In this document: one piece after another, positions 16,061 through 31,249 of the stretch
How positions within the stretch are numbered: the stretch's first letter is position 1
How the letters are laid out: each line of letters opens with the position of its first letter
Assembly (NCBI RefSeq): GCF_051014685.1
Contig: NW_027478761.1
Coordinates: 124,001 to 188,000, forward strand
Length of the DNA: 64,000 nt
Direction: 5' to 3'
From: Ptiloglossa arizonensis
Taxonomy: Eukaryota > Arthropoda > Insecta > Hymenoptera > Colletidae
The notes under the pieces: generated by a model
Told to the model about the DNA's origin: nothing
The model's input: the letters and a program-made list of their open reading frames with translations, nothing else
Databases searched by the model: none
Position numbers and translations under genes: made by a program

Positions 16061-17880
16061 TATATGTTATACGTTATACGTTATACGTTATACGTTATAC
16101 GTTGTACGTTATACGTTATACGTTATACGTTATACGTTATACGTTATACGTTATACGTTATACGTTATACGTTATACGTTATACGTTATACGTTATACGT
16201 TATACGTTCTACGTTGTACGTTATACGTTATACGTTATACGTTATACGTTATACGTTATACGTTATACGTTATACGTTAGACGTTATACGTTATACGTTA
16301 TACGTTATACGTTATACGTTATACGTTATACGTTATACGTTATACGTTATACGTTATACGTTATACGTTATACGTTATACGTTATACGTTATACGTTATA
16401 CGTTATACGTTATACGTTATACGTTATTCGTTATACGTTATACGTTATACGTTATACGTTATACGTTATACGTTATGCGTTATACGTTATACGTTATACG
16501 TTGTACGTTATACGTTATACGTTATACGTTATACGTTATACGTTATACGTTATACGTTATACGTTATACGTTAGACGCTATACGTTATACGTTATACGTT
16601 CTACGTTGTACGTTATACGTTCTACGTTATACATTATACGTTAAACGTTGTACGTTATACGTTATACGTCATACGTTATACGTTATACGTTATACGTTAT
16701 ACGTTCTACGTTATACGTTATACGTTAAACGTTGTACGTTATACGTTATACGTTATACGTTATACGTTATACGTTATACGTTATGCGTCATACGTTATAC
16801 GTTATACGTTATACGTTATACGTTATACGTTATACGTTATACGTTATACGTTATACGTTATACGTTAGACGCTATACGTTATACGTTATACGTTATACGT
16901 TGTACGTTATACGTTATACGTTATACGTTATACGTTATACGTTATACGTTGTACGTTATACGTTATACGTTATACGTTATACGTTATACGTTATACGTTA
17001 TACGTTATACGTTAGACGTTATACGTTATACGTTATACGTTATACGTTATACGTTATACGTTATACGTTATACGTTATACGTTATACGTTATACGTTATA
17101 CGTTATGCGTTACAGAATATACGTTATACGTTATACGTTATACGTTATACGTTATACGTTATACGTTATACGTTATACGTTATACGTTAAACGTCATACG
17201 TTATACGTTACACGTTATATGTTAGACGTTCTACGTTATACATTATACGTTAAACGTTGTACGTTATACGTTATACGTTTTACGTTATACGTTATACGTT
17301 ATACGTTATACGTTATACGTTATGCGTTATACGTTATACGTTATACGTTATACGTTATACGTTATACGTTATACGTTATACGTTGTACGTTATACGTTAT
17401 ACGTTATACGTTATACGTTATACGTTATACGTTATACGTTATACGTTAGACGCTATACGTTATACGTAATATGTAATACGTCATACGTTTTACGTCAATC
17501 GTTATACGTTATACGTTATACGCTATACGTTATACGTTATACGTTATACGTTAGACGCTATACTATATACGTTATGCGTTATACGTTGTACGTTATACGT
17601 TATTCGTTATACGTTATACGTTATACGTTATACGTTATACGTTATACGTTATACGTTATACGTTATACGTTATACGTTATACGTTGTACGTTATACGTTA
17701 TACGTTATACGTTATACGTTAAACGTTATACGTTATAAGTTATGCGTTATAGGATATACGTTATACGTTATACGTTGTACGTTATACGTTATACGTTATG
17801 CGTTATACGTCATGCGATATACGTTACACGTTATTCGTTATACGTTATACGTTAAACGTTGTACGTTATACGGTATACGT
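16055..17880 (+). repeat. Duplication H, copy 2
   Basis: Direct copy of 12,905-14,830, containing L3 at 17494 and L1 at 17809. It is joined on the left directly to duplication P, a junction that differs from the surroundings of copy 1. Confidence 0.8.
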
Positions 17881-18139
17881 TATACGTTATACGTTATACG
17901 TTATACGTTATACGTTATACGTTATACGTTATACGTTACGCGTTATAGGATATACGTTATACGTTATACGTTATACGTTATACGTTATACGTTATACGTT
18001 ATACGTTATACGTTATTCGTTATACGTTATACGTTATACGTTATACGTTATACGTTATACGTTATACGTTATACGTTATACATTATACGTTAAACGTTGT
18101 ACGTTATACGTTATACGTTTTACGTTATACGTTATACGT

Positions 18140-19320
18140 TATACGTTATACGTTATACGTTATACGTCATGCGATATACGTTACACGTTATTCGTTATAC
18201 GTTATACGTTAAACGTTGTACGTTATACGGTATACGTTATACGTTATACGTTATACGGTATACGTTATACGTTCTACGTTATACGTTATACGTTATACGT
18301 TAAACGTTGTACGTTATACGTTATACGTTATACGTTATACGTTATACGTTATACGTTATGCGTCATACGTTATACGTTATACGTTATACGTTATACGTTA
18401 TACGTTATACGTTATACGTTATACGTTATACGTTACACGTTATAGGTTGTACGTTATACGTTATACGTTATACGTTACACGTTATCCGTTATACGTTATA
18501 CGTTATACGTTATACGTTATACGTTATACGTTATACGTTATACGTTATACGTTATACGTTATACGTTATACGTTATACGTTATACGTTATACGTTATACG
18601 TTATACGTTATACGCTATACGTTATACGTTATACGTTATACGTTGTACGTTATACGTTATACGTTATACGTTGTACGTTATACGTTATACGTTATACGTT
18701 ATACGTTATACGTCATGCGATATACGTTACACGTTATTCGTTATACGTTATACGTTATACGTTGTACGTTATACGTTATACGTTATACGTCATACGTTAT
18801 ACGTCATACGTTATACGCTATACGTTATACGTTATACGTTATACGTTGTACGTTATACGTTATACGTTATACGTTGTACGTTATACGTTATACGTTATAC
18901 GTTATACGTTATACGTTATACGTTATACGTTATACGCTATACGTTATACGTTATACGTTATACGTTATACGTTAGACGCTATACGTTATACGTTACACGT
19001 TATACGTTATACGTTATACGTTATACGTTGTACGTTATACGTTCTACGTTATACGTTATACGTTAAACGTTGTACGTTATACGTTATACGTCATACGTTA
19101 TACGTAACACGTTATATGTTATACGTTCTACGTTATACATTATACGTTAAACGTTGTACGTTATACGTTATACGTTATACGTTATACGTTATACGTTATA
19201 CGTTATACGTTATACGTTATAAATTATGCGTTATAGGATATACGTTATACGTTATACGTTATACGTTGTACGTTATACGTTATAAGTTATGCGTTATACG
19301 TCATGCGATATACGTTACAC
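18140..19320 (+). repeat. Duplication I, copy 1
   Basis: Matches about 26,085-27,260, offset 7,945 bp at L1 (18166 and 26111) and 7,938 bp at the later L1 (19300 and 27238). It contains two ggtatac (T2G) units close together, a rare pattern shared by both copies. Confidence 0.8.
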
Positions 19321-20020
19321 GTTATTCGTTATACGTTATACGTTATACGTTATACGTTGTACGTTATACGTTATACGTTATACGTTGTACGTTATACGTT
19401 ATACGTTATACGTTATACGTTATACGTTATACGTTATACGTTATACGTTATACGTTATACGTTATACGTTATACGTTATACGTAATACGTTATAGGTTAT
19501 ACGTTATACGTTATACGTTATACGTTATATGTTATACGTTCTACGTTATACGTTATACGTTAAACGTTGTACGTTATACGTTATACGTTATACGTTATAC
19601 GTTTTACGTTATACGTTATACGTTATACGTTATACGTTATACGTTATAAGTTATACGTTATACGTTATACGTTATACGTTATACGTTATACGTTATACGT
19701 TATACGTTATACGTTATACGTTATTCGTTATACGTTATACGTTATACGTTATACGTTATACGTTATACGTTATACGTTATACGTTATACGTTAAACGTTA
19801 TACGTTATACGTTATACGTTATGCGTTATACGCTATACGTTATGCGTTATAGGATATACGTTATGCGTTATAGGATATACGTTATACGTTATACGTTATG
19901 CGTCATACGTTATACGTTATACGTTATACGTTATACGTTATACGTTATACGTTATACGTTATACGTTATACGTTATACGTTATACGTTATACGTTACACG
20001 TTTTAGGTTGTACGTTATAC
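18712..20020 (+). repeat. Duplication P, copy 2
   Basis: Direct copy of 14,757-16,060. It continues rightward into duplication B copy 2, so part of the sequence at about 19.34-20.0 kb is shared by both families. Confidence 0.8.
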
Positions 20021-22095
20021 GTTATACGTTATACGTTACACGTTATGCGTTATACGTTATACGTTATACGTTATACGTTATACGTTATACGTTATACGTC
20101 ATACGTTATACGTTATACGTTATACGTTATACGTTATACGTTGTACGTTATACGTTATACGTTATACGTTATTCGTTATACGTTATACGTTATACGTTAT
20201 TCGTTATACGTTATACGTTATACGTTATACGTTATACGTTATACGTTATGCGTTATACGTCTTACGTTATACGTTATACGTTATACGTTATACGTCATAC
20301 GTTATACGTTATACGTTATACGTTATACGTTATACGTTATACGTTCTACGTTATACGTTATACGTTAAACGCTGTACGTTATACGTTATACGTTATACGT
20401 TATACGTTATACGTTGTACGTTATACGTTATACGTTATACGTTATACGTTATACGTTATACGTTATACGTTATACGTTATACGTTATACGTTATACGTTA
20501 TACGTTATACGTTATACGTTATACGTTATACGTTATACGTTGTACGTTATACGTTATACGTTATACGTTATACGTTATACGTTGTACATTATACGTTATA
20601 CGTTATTCGTTATACGTTATACGTTATACGTTATACGTTATACGTTATACGTTATACGTTATACGTTATACGTTATACGTTATACGTTATACGTTATACG
20701 TTGTACGTTATACGTTATACGTTATACGTTATACGTTAAACGTTATACGTTATAAGTTATGCGTTATAGGATATACGTTATACGTTATACGTTGTACGTT
20801 ATACGTTATACGTTATGCGTTATACGTCATGCGATATACGTTACACGTTATTCGTTATACGTTATACGTTAAACGTTGTACGTTATACGGTATACGTTAT
20901 ACGTTATACGTTATACGTTATACGTTATACGTTATACGTTATACGTTATACGTTATACGTTACGCGTTATAGGATATACGTTATACGTTATACGTTGTAC
21001 GTTATACGTTATACGTTATACGTCATACGTTATACGTCATACGTTATACGCTATACGTTATACGTTATACGTTATACGTTGTACGTTATACGTTATACGT
21101 TATACGTTGTACGTTATACGTTATACGTTATACGTTATACGTTATACGTTATACGTTATACGTTATACGTTATACGTTATACGTTATACGTTATACGTTA
21201 GACGCTATACGTTATACGTTACACGTTATACGTTATACGTTATACGTTATACGTTGTACGTTATACGTTCTACGTTATACGTTATACGTTAAACGTTGTA
21301 CGTTATACGTTATACGTCATACGTTATACGTAACACGTTATATGTTATACGTTCTACGTTATACATTATACGTTAAACGTTGTACGTTATACGTTATACG
21401 TTATACGTTATACGTTATACGTTATACGTTATACGTTATAAATTATGCGTTATAGGATATACGTTATACGTTATACGTTATACGTTGTACGTTATACGTT
21501 ATACGTTATGCGTTATACGTCATGCGATATACGTTACACGTTATTCGTTATACGTTATACGTTAAACGTTGTACGTTATACGGTATACGTTATACGTTAT
21601 ACGTTATACGTTATACGTTATACGTTATACGTTATACGTTATACGTTACGCGTTATAGGATATACGTTATACGTTATACGTTGTACGTTATACGTTATAC
21701 GTTATACGTCATACGTTATACGTCATACGTTATACGCTATACGTTATACGTTATACGTTATACGTTGTACGTTATACGTTATACGTTATACGTTGTACGT
21801 TATACGTTATACGTTATACGTTATACGTTATACGTTATACGTTATACGTTATACGTTATACGTTATACGTTATACGTAATACGTTATAGGTTATACGTTA
21901 TACATTATACGTTATACGTTATATGTTATACGTTCTACGTTATACGTTATACGTTAAACGTTGTACGTTATACGTTAGACGTTATACGTTATACGTTTTA
22001 CGTTATACGTTATACGTTATACGTTATACGTTATACGTTATAAGTTATACGTTATACGTTATACGTTATACGTTATACGTTATACGTTATACGTT
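19335..22095 (+). repeat. Duplication B, copy 2
   Basis: Direct copy of 3,186-5,960. It ends where a gttataa + attatgc pair replaces the A6T unit of copy 1, at about 22.1 kb. Its left part also belongs to duplication P (offset 3,962 bp from about 15.4 kb), so this sequence exists in at least three versions in the window. Confidence 0.85.
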
Positions 22096-25000
22096 ATACG
22101 TTATACGTTATAAATTATGCGTTATAGGATATACGTTATACGTTATACGTTATACGTTGTACGTTATACGTTATAAGTTATGCGTTATACGTCATGCGAT
22201 ATACGTTACACGTTATTCGTTATACGTTATACGTTATACGTTATACGTTGTACGTTATACGTTATACGTTATACGTTGTACGTTATACGTTATACGTTAT
22301 ACGTTATACGTTATACGTTATACGTTATACGTTATACGTTATACGTTATACGTTATACGTTATACGTTATACGTCATACGTTATACGTTATACGTTATAC
22401 GTTATACGTTATACGTTATACGTTCTACGTTATACGTTATACGTTAAACGTTGTACGTTATACGTTATACGTTATACGTTATACGTTATACGTTGTACGT
22501 TATACGTTATGCGTCATACGTTATACGTTATACGTTATACGTTATACGTTATACGTTATACGTTATACGTTATACGTTATACGTTACACGTTATAGGTTG
22601 TACGTTATACGTTATACGTTATACGTTACACGTTATGCGTTATACGTTATACGTTATACGTTACACGTTATACGTTATACGTTATACGTTATACGTTATA
22701 CGTTATACGTTATACGTTATACGTTATACGTTATACGTTATACGTTATACGTTATACGTTATACGTTATACGTTATACGTTATACGTTATACGTTATACG
22801 TTATACGTTATACGTTATACCTTATACGTTATACGTTATACGTTATACGTTATACGTTATACGTTATACGTTATACGTTATACGTTATACGTTAAACGTT
22901 GTACGTTATACGTTATACGTTATACGTTATACGTTATACGTTATACGTTATGCGTCATACGTTATACGTTATACGTTATACGTTATACGTTATACGTTAT
23001 ACGTTATACGTTATACGTTACACGTTATAGGTTGTACGTTATACGTTATACGTTATACGTTACACGTTATGCGTTATACGTTATACGTTATACGTTATAC
23101 GTTATACGTTATACGTTATACGTTATACGTTATACGTTATACGTTATACGTTATACGTTATAGGTTATACGTTATACGTTATACGTTATACGTTATACGT
23201 TATACGTTATAGGTTATACGTTATACGTTATACGTTATAGGTTGTACGTTATACGTTATACGTTATACGTTATGCGTTATACGTTATACGTTATACGTTA
23301 TACGTTATACGATATACGCTATACGTTATACGTTATACGTTATACGTTGTACGTTATACGTTATACGTTATACGTTGTACGTTATACGTTATACGTTATA
23401 CGTTATACGTTATACGTCATACATTATACGTTATACGTTATATGTTATACGTTCTACGTTATACGTTATACGTTAAACGTGGTACGTTATACGTTATACG
23501 TTATACGTTATACGGTATACGTTATACGTTCTACGTTATACGTTATACGTTAAACGTTGTACGTTATACGTTATACGTTATACGTTATACGTTATACGTT
23601 ATGCGTTATACGTTGTACGTTATACGTTATACGTTATACGTTATACGTTATACGTTAGACGCTATACGTTATACGTAATATGTAATACGTCATACGTTTT
23701 ACGTCAATCGTTATACGTTATACGTTATACGCTATACGTTATACGTTATACGTTATACGTTAGACGCTATACGTTATACGTTATACGTTATACGTTATAC
23801 GTTATACGTTATACGTTATACGTTATACGTTATACGTTATACGTTATACGTTGTACGTTCTACGTTAAACGTTATACGTTATACGTTATACGTTATACGT
23901 TATACGTTATACGTTATACGTTATACGTTATACGTTATAGGTTATACGTTATACGTTATACGTTATAGGTTGTACGTTATACGTTATACGTTATACGTTA
24001 TACGTTACACGTTATAGGTTGTACGTTATACGTTATACGTTACACGTTATGCGTTATACGTTATATGTTATACGTTCTACGTTATACGTTAAACGTTATT
24101 CGTTATACGTTATACGTTATACGTTATACGTTATACGTTATACGTTATACGTTATACGTTATAGGTTATACGTTATACGTTAGACGCTATACGTTATACG
24201 TTATACGTTGTACGTTATACGTTATACGTTATACGTTATGCGTCATACGTTATACGTTATACGTTATACGTTATACGTTATACGTTATACGTTATACGTT
24301 ATACGTTATACGTTATACGTTATACGTTATACGTTACACGTTTTAGGTTGTACGTTATACGTTATACGTTATACGTTACACGTTATGCGTCATACGTTAT
24401 ACGTTATACGTTATACGTTATACGTTATACGTTATACGTCATACGTTATACGTTATACGTTATACGTTATACGTTATACGTTCTACGTTATACGTTATAC
24501 GTTAAACGTTGTACGTTATACGTTATACGTTATACGTTATACGTTATACGTTATACGTTATGCGTCATACGTTATACGTTATACGTTATACGTTATACGT
24601 TATACGTTATACGTTATACGTTATACGTTACACGTTATAGGTTGTACGTTATACGTTATACGTTATACGTTACACGTTATGCGTTATACGTTATACGTTA
24701 TACGTTATACGTTATACGTTATACGTTATACGTTATACGTTATACGTTATACGTTATACGTTATACGTTATACGTTATACGTTATACGTTATACGTTATA
24801 CGTTATACGTTATACGTTATACGTTATACGTTATACGTTATACGTTATACGTTATACGTTATACGTTATACGTTATACGTTATACGTTATACGTTATACG
24901 TTATACGTTATACGTTATACGTTATACGTTATACGTTATACGTTATACGTTATACGTTATACGTTATTCGTTATACGTTATACGTTATACGTCATACGTT

Positions 25001-26084
25001 ATACGTTATACGTTATACGTTATACGTTATACGTTATACGTTATACGTTATACGTTATACGTTATACGTTATACGTTATACGTTATACGTTATACGTTAT
25101 AGGTTATACGTTATACGTTATACGTTATAGGTTGTACGTTATACGTTATACGTTATACGTTATACGTTACACGTTATAGGTTGTACGTTATACGTTATAC
25201 GTTACACGTTATGCGTTATACGTTATACGTTATACGTTACACGTTATACGTTATACGTTATACGTTATACGTTATACGTTATACGTTATACGTTATGCGT
25301 CATACGTTATACGTTATACGTTATACGTTATACGTTATACGTTATACGTTATACGTTATACGTTATACGTTAGACGCTATACGTTATACGTTATACGTTA
25401 TACGTTGTACGTTATACGTTATACGTTATACGTTATACGTTATACGTTATACGTTGTACGTTATACGTTATACGTTATACGTTATACGTTATACGTTATA
25501 CGTTATACGTTATACGTTAGACGTTATACGTTATACGTTATACGTTATACGTTATACGTTATACGTTATACGTTATACGTTATACGTTATACGTTATACG
25601 TTATACGTTATGCGTTACAGAATATACGTTATACGTTATACGTTATACGTTATACGTTATACGTTATACGTTATACGTTATACGTTATACGTTAAACGTC
25701 ATACGTTATACGTTACACGTTATATGTTAGACGTTCTACGTTATACATTATACGTTAAACGTTGTACGTTATACGTTATACGTTTTACGTTATACGTTAT
25801 ACGTTATACGTTATACGTTATACGTTATGCGTTATACGTTATACGTTATACGTTATACGTTATACGTTATACGTTACACGTTATACGTTGTACGTTATAC
25901 GTTATACGTTATACGTTATACGTTATACGTTATACGTTATACGTTACACGTTATAGGTTGTACGTTATACGTTATACGTTATACGTTACACGTTATCCGT
26001 TATACGTTATACGTTATACGTTATACGTTATACGTTATACGTTATACGTTATACGTTATACGTTATACGTTATACGTTATACGT
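22096..26084 (+). repeat. Mixed segment with many gttacac + gttatag marks
   Basis: Satellite only. It carries repeated short modules where gttacac, gttatag and gttgtac occur together, followed by a second gttacac (for example near 22.58, 23.02, 24.62 and 25.16 kb). It holds one L3 at 23703 and a 40-unit perfect run at 24,683-24,962. The part from about 25.3 to 25.85 kb repeats the 13.73-14.30 kb sequence, including its gttacag + aatatac mark. Confidence 0.65.
24683..24962 (+). repeat. Perfect run of 40 units
   Basis: 280 bp of unchanged gttatac units lie between gttatgc at 24676 and gttattc at 24963. It is the longest perfect run I saw in the left domain. Confidence 0.85.
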
Positions 26085-27260
26085 TATACGTTATACGTTA
26101 TACGTTATACGTCATGCGATATACGTTACACGTTATTCGTTATACGTTATACGTTAAACGTTGTACGTTATACGGTATACGTTATACGTTATACGTTATA
26201 CGGTATACGTTATACGTTCTACGTTATACGTTATACGTTATACGTTAAACGTTGTACGTTGTACGTTATACGTTATACGTTATACGTTATACGTTATACG
26301 TTATGCGTCATACGTTATACGTTATACGTTATACGTTATACGTTATACGTTATACGTTATACGTTATACGTTATACGTTATACGTTATACGTTATACGTT
26401 ACACGTTATAGGTTGTACGTTATACGTTATACGTTATACGTTACACGTTATCCGTTATACGTTATACGTTATACGTTATACGTTATACGTTATACGTTAT
26501 ACGTTATACGTTATACGTTATACGTTATACGTTATACGTTATACGTTATACGCTATACGTTATACGTTATACGTTATACGTTGTACGTTATACGTTATAC
26601 GTTATACGTTGTACGTTATACGTTATACGTTATACGTTATACGTTATACGTCATGCGATATACGTTACACGTTATTCGTTATACGTTATACGTTAAACGT
26701 TGTACGTTATACATTATACGTTATACGTCATACGTTATACGTCATACGTTATACGCTATACGTTATACGTTATACGTTATACGTTGTACGTTATACGTTA
26801 TACGTTATACGTTGTACGTTATACGTTATACGTTATACGCTATACGTTATACGTTATACGTTATACGCTATACGTTATACGTTATACGTTATACGTTATA
26901 CGTTAGACGCTATACGTTATACGTTACACGTTATACGTTATACGTTATACGTTATACGTTGTACGTTATACGTTCTACGTTATACGTTATACGTTATACG
27001 TTAAACGTTGTACGTTATACGTTATACGTCATACGTTATACGTAACACGTTATATGTTATACGTTCTACGTTATACATTATACGTTAAACGTTGTACGTT
27101 ATACGTTATACGTTATACGTTATACGTTATACGTTATACGTTATACGTTATACGTTATAAATTATGCGTTATAGGATATACGTTATACGTTATACGTTAT
27201 ACGTTGTACGTTATACGTTATAAGTTATGCGTTATACGTCATGCGATATACGTTACACGT
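26085..27260 (+). repeat. Duplication I, copy 2
   Basis: Direct copy of 18,140-19,320 with L1 at 26111, 26650 and 27238. After 27238 it follows a different barcode order and merges into duplication M. Confidence 0.8.
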
Positions 27261-28275
27261 TATTCGTTATACGTTATACGTTAAACGTTGTACGTTATAC
27301 GGTATACGTTATACGTTATACGTTATACGTTATACGTTATACGTTATACGTTATACGTTATACGTTATACGTTACGCGTTATAGGATATACGTTATACGT
27401 TGTACGTTATACGTTATACGTTATACGTCATACGTTATACGTCATACGTTATACGCTATACGTTATACGTTATACGTTATACGTTGTACGTTATACGTTA
27501 TACGTTATACGTTGTACGTTATACGTTATACGTTATACGTTATACGTTATACGTTATACGTTATACGTTATACGTTATACGTTATACGTTATACGTTATA
27601 CGTTATACGTTATACGTAATACGTTATAGGTTATACGTTATACGTTATACGTTATACGTTATACGTTATACGTTCTACGTTATACGTTATACGTTAAACG
27701 TTGTACGTTATACGTTATACGTTATACGTTATACGTTTTACGTTATACGTTATACGTTATACGTTATACGTTATACGTTATAAGTTATACGTTATACGTT
27801 ATACGTTATACGTTATACGTTATACGTTATACGTTATACGTTATACGTTATACGTTATTCGTTATACGTTATACGTTATACGTTACACGTTATACGTTAT
27901 ACGTTATACGTTATACGTTATACGTTATACATTATACGTTAAACGTTGTACGTTATACGATATACGTTTTACGTTATACGTTATACGTGATACGTTATAC
28001 GTTATACGTTATACGTTATGCGTTATACGTTATACGATATACGTTATACGTTATACGTTATACGTTATACGTTATACGTTGTACGTTATACGTTATACGT
28101 TATACGTTATACGTTATACGTTATTCGTTATACGTTATACGTTATACATTATACGTTAAACGTTGTACGTTATACGTTATACGTCATACGTTATACGTTA
28201 TACGTTATATGTTATACGTTCTACGTTATACGTTATACGTTAAACGTGGTACGTTATACGTTATACGTTATACGT
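27090..28275 (+). repeat. Duplication M, copy 1
   Basis: Matches about 29,940-31,125, offset 2,849 bp at the gttataa unit (27154 and 30003), 2,856 bp through the middle, and 2,849 bp again at 28018/30867. It ends at ctcatac (G1C, T3C) near 28,281, where the partner has ggtatac. Confidence 0.82.
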
Positions 28276-28419
28276 TATACCTCATACGTTATACGTCATA
28301 CGTTATACGCTATACGTTATACGTTATACGTTATACGTTGTACGTTATACGTTATACGTTATACGTTGTACGTTATACGTTATACGTTATACGTTATACG
28401 TTATACGTTATACGTTGTA

Positions 28420-28970
28420 CGTTATACGTTATACGTTATACGTTATACGTTATACGTTATACGTTATACGTTATACGTTAGACGTTATACGTTATACGTT
28501 ATACGTTATACGTTATACGTTATACGTTATACGTTATACGTTATACGTTATACGTTATACGTTATACGTTATGCGTTACAGAATATACGTTATACGTTAT
28601 ACGTTATACGTTATACGTTATACGTTATACGTTATACGTTATACGTTATACGTTAAACGTCATACGTTATACGTTACACGTTATATGTTAGACGTTCTAC
28701 GTTATACATTATACGTTAAACGTTGTACGTTATACGTTATACGTTTTACGTTATACGTTATACGTTATACGTTATACGTTATACGTTATGCGTTATACGT
28801 TATACGTTATACGTTATACGTTATGCGTTATACGTTACACGTTATACGTTGTACGTTATACGTTATACGTTATACGTTATACGTTATACGTTATACGTTA
28901 TACGTTATACGTTAGACGCTATACGTTATACGTAATATGTAATACGTCATACGTTTTACGTCAATCGTTA
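28420..28970 (+). repeat. Partial copy of the duplication A/H segment
   Basis: Carries gttatgc + gttacag at 28568 followed by aatatac, the T5A/T3C barcode and L3 at 28960, in the same order as 14,043-14,442. It differs by several unit-number changes and by extra gttacac and gttatgc units near 28.8 kb. Confidence 0.7.
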
Positions 28971-29547
28971 TACGTTATACGTTATACGCTATACGTTATA
29001 CGTTATACGTTATACGTTATACGCTATACTATATACGTTATGCGTTATACGTTGTACGTTATACGTTATTCGTTATACGTTATACGTTATACGTTATACG
29101 TTATACGTTATACGTTATACGTTATACGTTATACGTTATACGTTATACGTTATACGTTATACGTTATACGTTATACGTTATACGTTATACGTTATACGTT
29201 ATACGTTATACGTTACACGTTATAGGTTGTACGTTATACGTTATACGTTATACGTTACACGTTATCCGTTATACGTTATACGTTATACGTTATACGTTAT
29301 ACGTTATACGTTATACGTTATACGTTATACGTTATACGTTACACGTTATACGTTATACGTTATACGCTATACGTTATACGTTATACGTTATACGTTATAC
29401 GTTATACGTTATACGTTATACGTTATACGTTATACGTTATACGTTATACGCTATACGTTATACGTTATACGTTATACGTTGTACGTTATACGTTATACGT
29501 TATACGTTGTACGTTATACGTTATACGTTATACGTTATACGTTATAC

Positions 29548-29960
29548 GTCATGCGATATACGTTACACGTTATTCGTTATACGTTATACGTTAAACGTTG
29601 TACGTTATACGTTATACGTTAAACGTTGTACGTTATACGCTATACGTTATACGTTATACGTTATACGTTATACGTCATGCGATATACGTTACACGTTATT
29701 CGTTATACGTTATACGTTAAACGTTGTACGTTATACGGTATACGTTATACATTATACGTTAAACGTTGTACGTTATACGTTATACGTTATACGTCATGCG
29801 ATATACGTTACACGTTATTCGTTATACGTTATACGTTAAACGTTGTACGTTATACGTTATACGTTAAACGTTGTACGTTATACGCTATACGTTATACGTT
29901 ATACGTTATACGTTATACGTCATGCGATATACGTTACACGTTATTCGTTATACGTTATAC
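29548..29960 (+). repeat. Local higher-order repeat, about 126 bp x 4
   Basis: L1 starts at 29548, 29674, 29793 and 29919, spacings 126, 119 and 126 bp (18, 17 and 18 units). Between them lie gttaaac + gttgtac pairs and gctatac, ggtatac or attatac marks in similar order. It is the densest cluster of L1 in the window. Confidence 0.85.
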
Positions 29961-31125
29961 GTTATACGTTATACGTTATACGTTATACGTTATACGTTAT
30001 ACGTTATAAATTATGCGTTATAGGATATACGTTATACGTTATACGTTATACGTTGTACGTTATACGTTATAAGTTATGCGTTATACGTCATGCGATATAC
30101 GTTACACGTTATTCGTTATACGTTATACGTTAAACGTTGTACGTTATACGGTATACGTTATACGTTATACGTTATACGTTATACGTTATACGTTATACGT
30201 TATACGTTATACGTTATACGTTATACGTTACGCGTTATAGGATATACGTTATACGTTGTACGTTATACGTTATACGTTATACGTCATACGTTATACGTCA
30301 TACGTTATACGCTGTACGTTATACGTTATACGTTATACGTTGTACGTTATACGTTATACGTTATACGTTGTACGTTATACGTTATACGTTATACGTTATA
30401 CGTTATACGTTATACGTTATACGTTATACGTTATACGTTATACGTTATACGTTATACGTTATACGTTATACGTAATACGTTATAGGTTATACGTTATACG
30501 TTATACGTTATACGTTATATGTTATACGTTCTACGTTATACGTTATACGTTAAACGTTGTACGTTATACGTTATACGTTATACGTTATACGTTTTACGTT
30601 ATACGTTATACGTTATACGTTATACGTTATACGTTATAAGTTATACGTTATACGTTATACGTTATACGTTATACGTTATACGTTATACGTTATACGTTAT
30701 ACGTTATACGTTATTCGTTATACGTTATACGTTATACGTTACACGTTATACGTTATACGTTATACGTTATACGTTATACATTATACGTTAAACGTTGTAC
30801 GTTATACGATATACGTTTTACGTTATACGTTATACGTGATACGTTATACGTTATACGTTATACGTTATGCGTTATACGTTATACGATATACGTTATACGT
30901 TATACGTTATACGTTATACGTTATACGTTGTACGTTATACGTTATACGTTATACGTTATACGTTATACGTTATTCGTTATACGTTATACGTTATACATTA
31001 TACGTTAAACGTTGTACGTTATACGTTATACGTCATACGTTATACGTTATACGTTATATGTTATACGTTCTACGTTATACGTTATACGTTAAACGTGGTA
31101 CGTTATACGTTATACGTTATACGTT
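29940..31125 (+). repeat. Duplication M, copy 2
   Basis: Direct copy of 27,090-28,275 with L1 at 30087. It has a T2C,A4G unit (gctgtac) near 30,311 where copy 1 has gctatac. It follows directly on the 126-bp repeat cluster. Confidence 0.82.
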
Positions 31126-31249
31126 ATACGGTATACGTTATACGTTCTACGTTCTACGTTATACGTTAAACGTTGTACGTTATACGTTATACGTTATACG
31201 TTATACGTTATACGTTATACGTTATGCGTCATACGTTATACGTTATACG

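Noticed and set aside
28274..28295. Possible foreign insertion at ctcatac, and similar oddities (ctcatac near 31,641 and 33,951; ttaatac near 40,328; ttcatac near 37,543; gtaaatc near 38,914)
   Set aside because: Each is a single unit with two or three substitutions, exactly in register, and several recur in duplicated copies.
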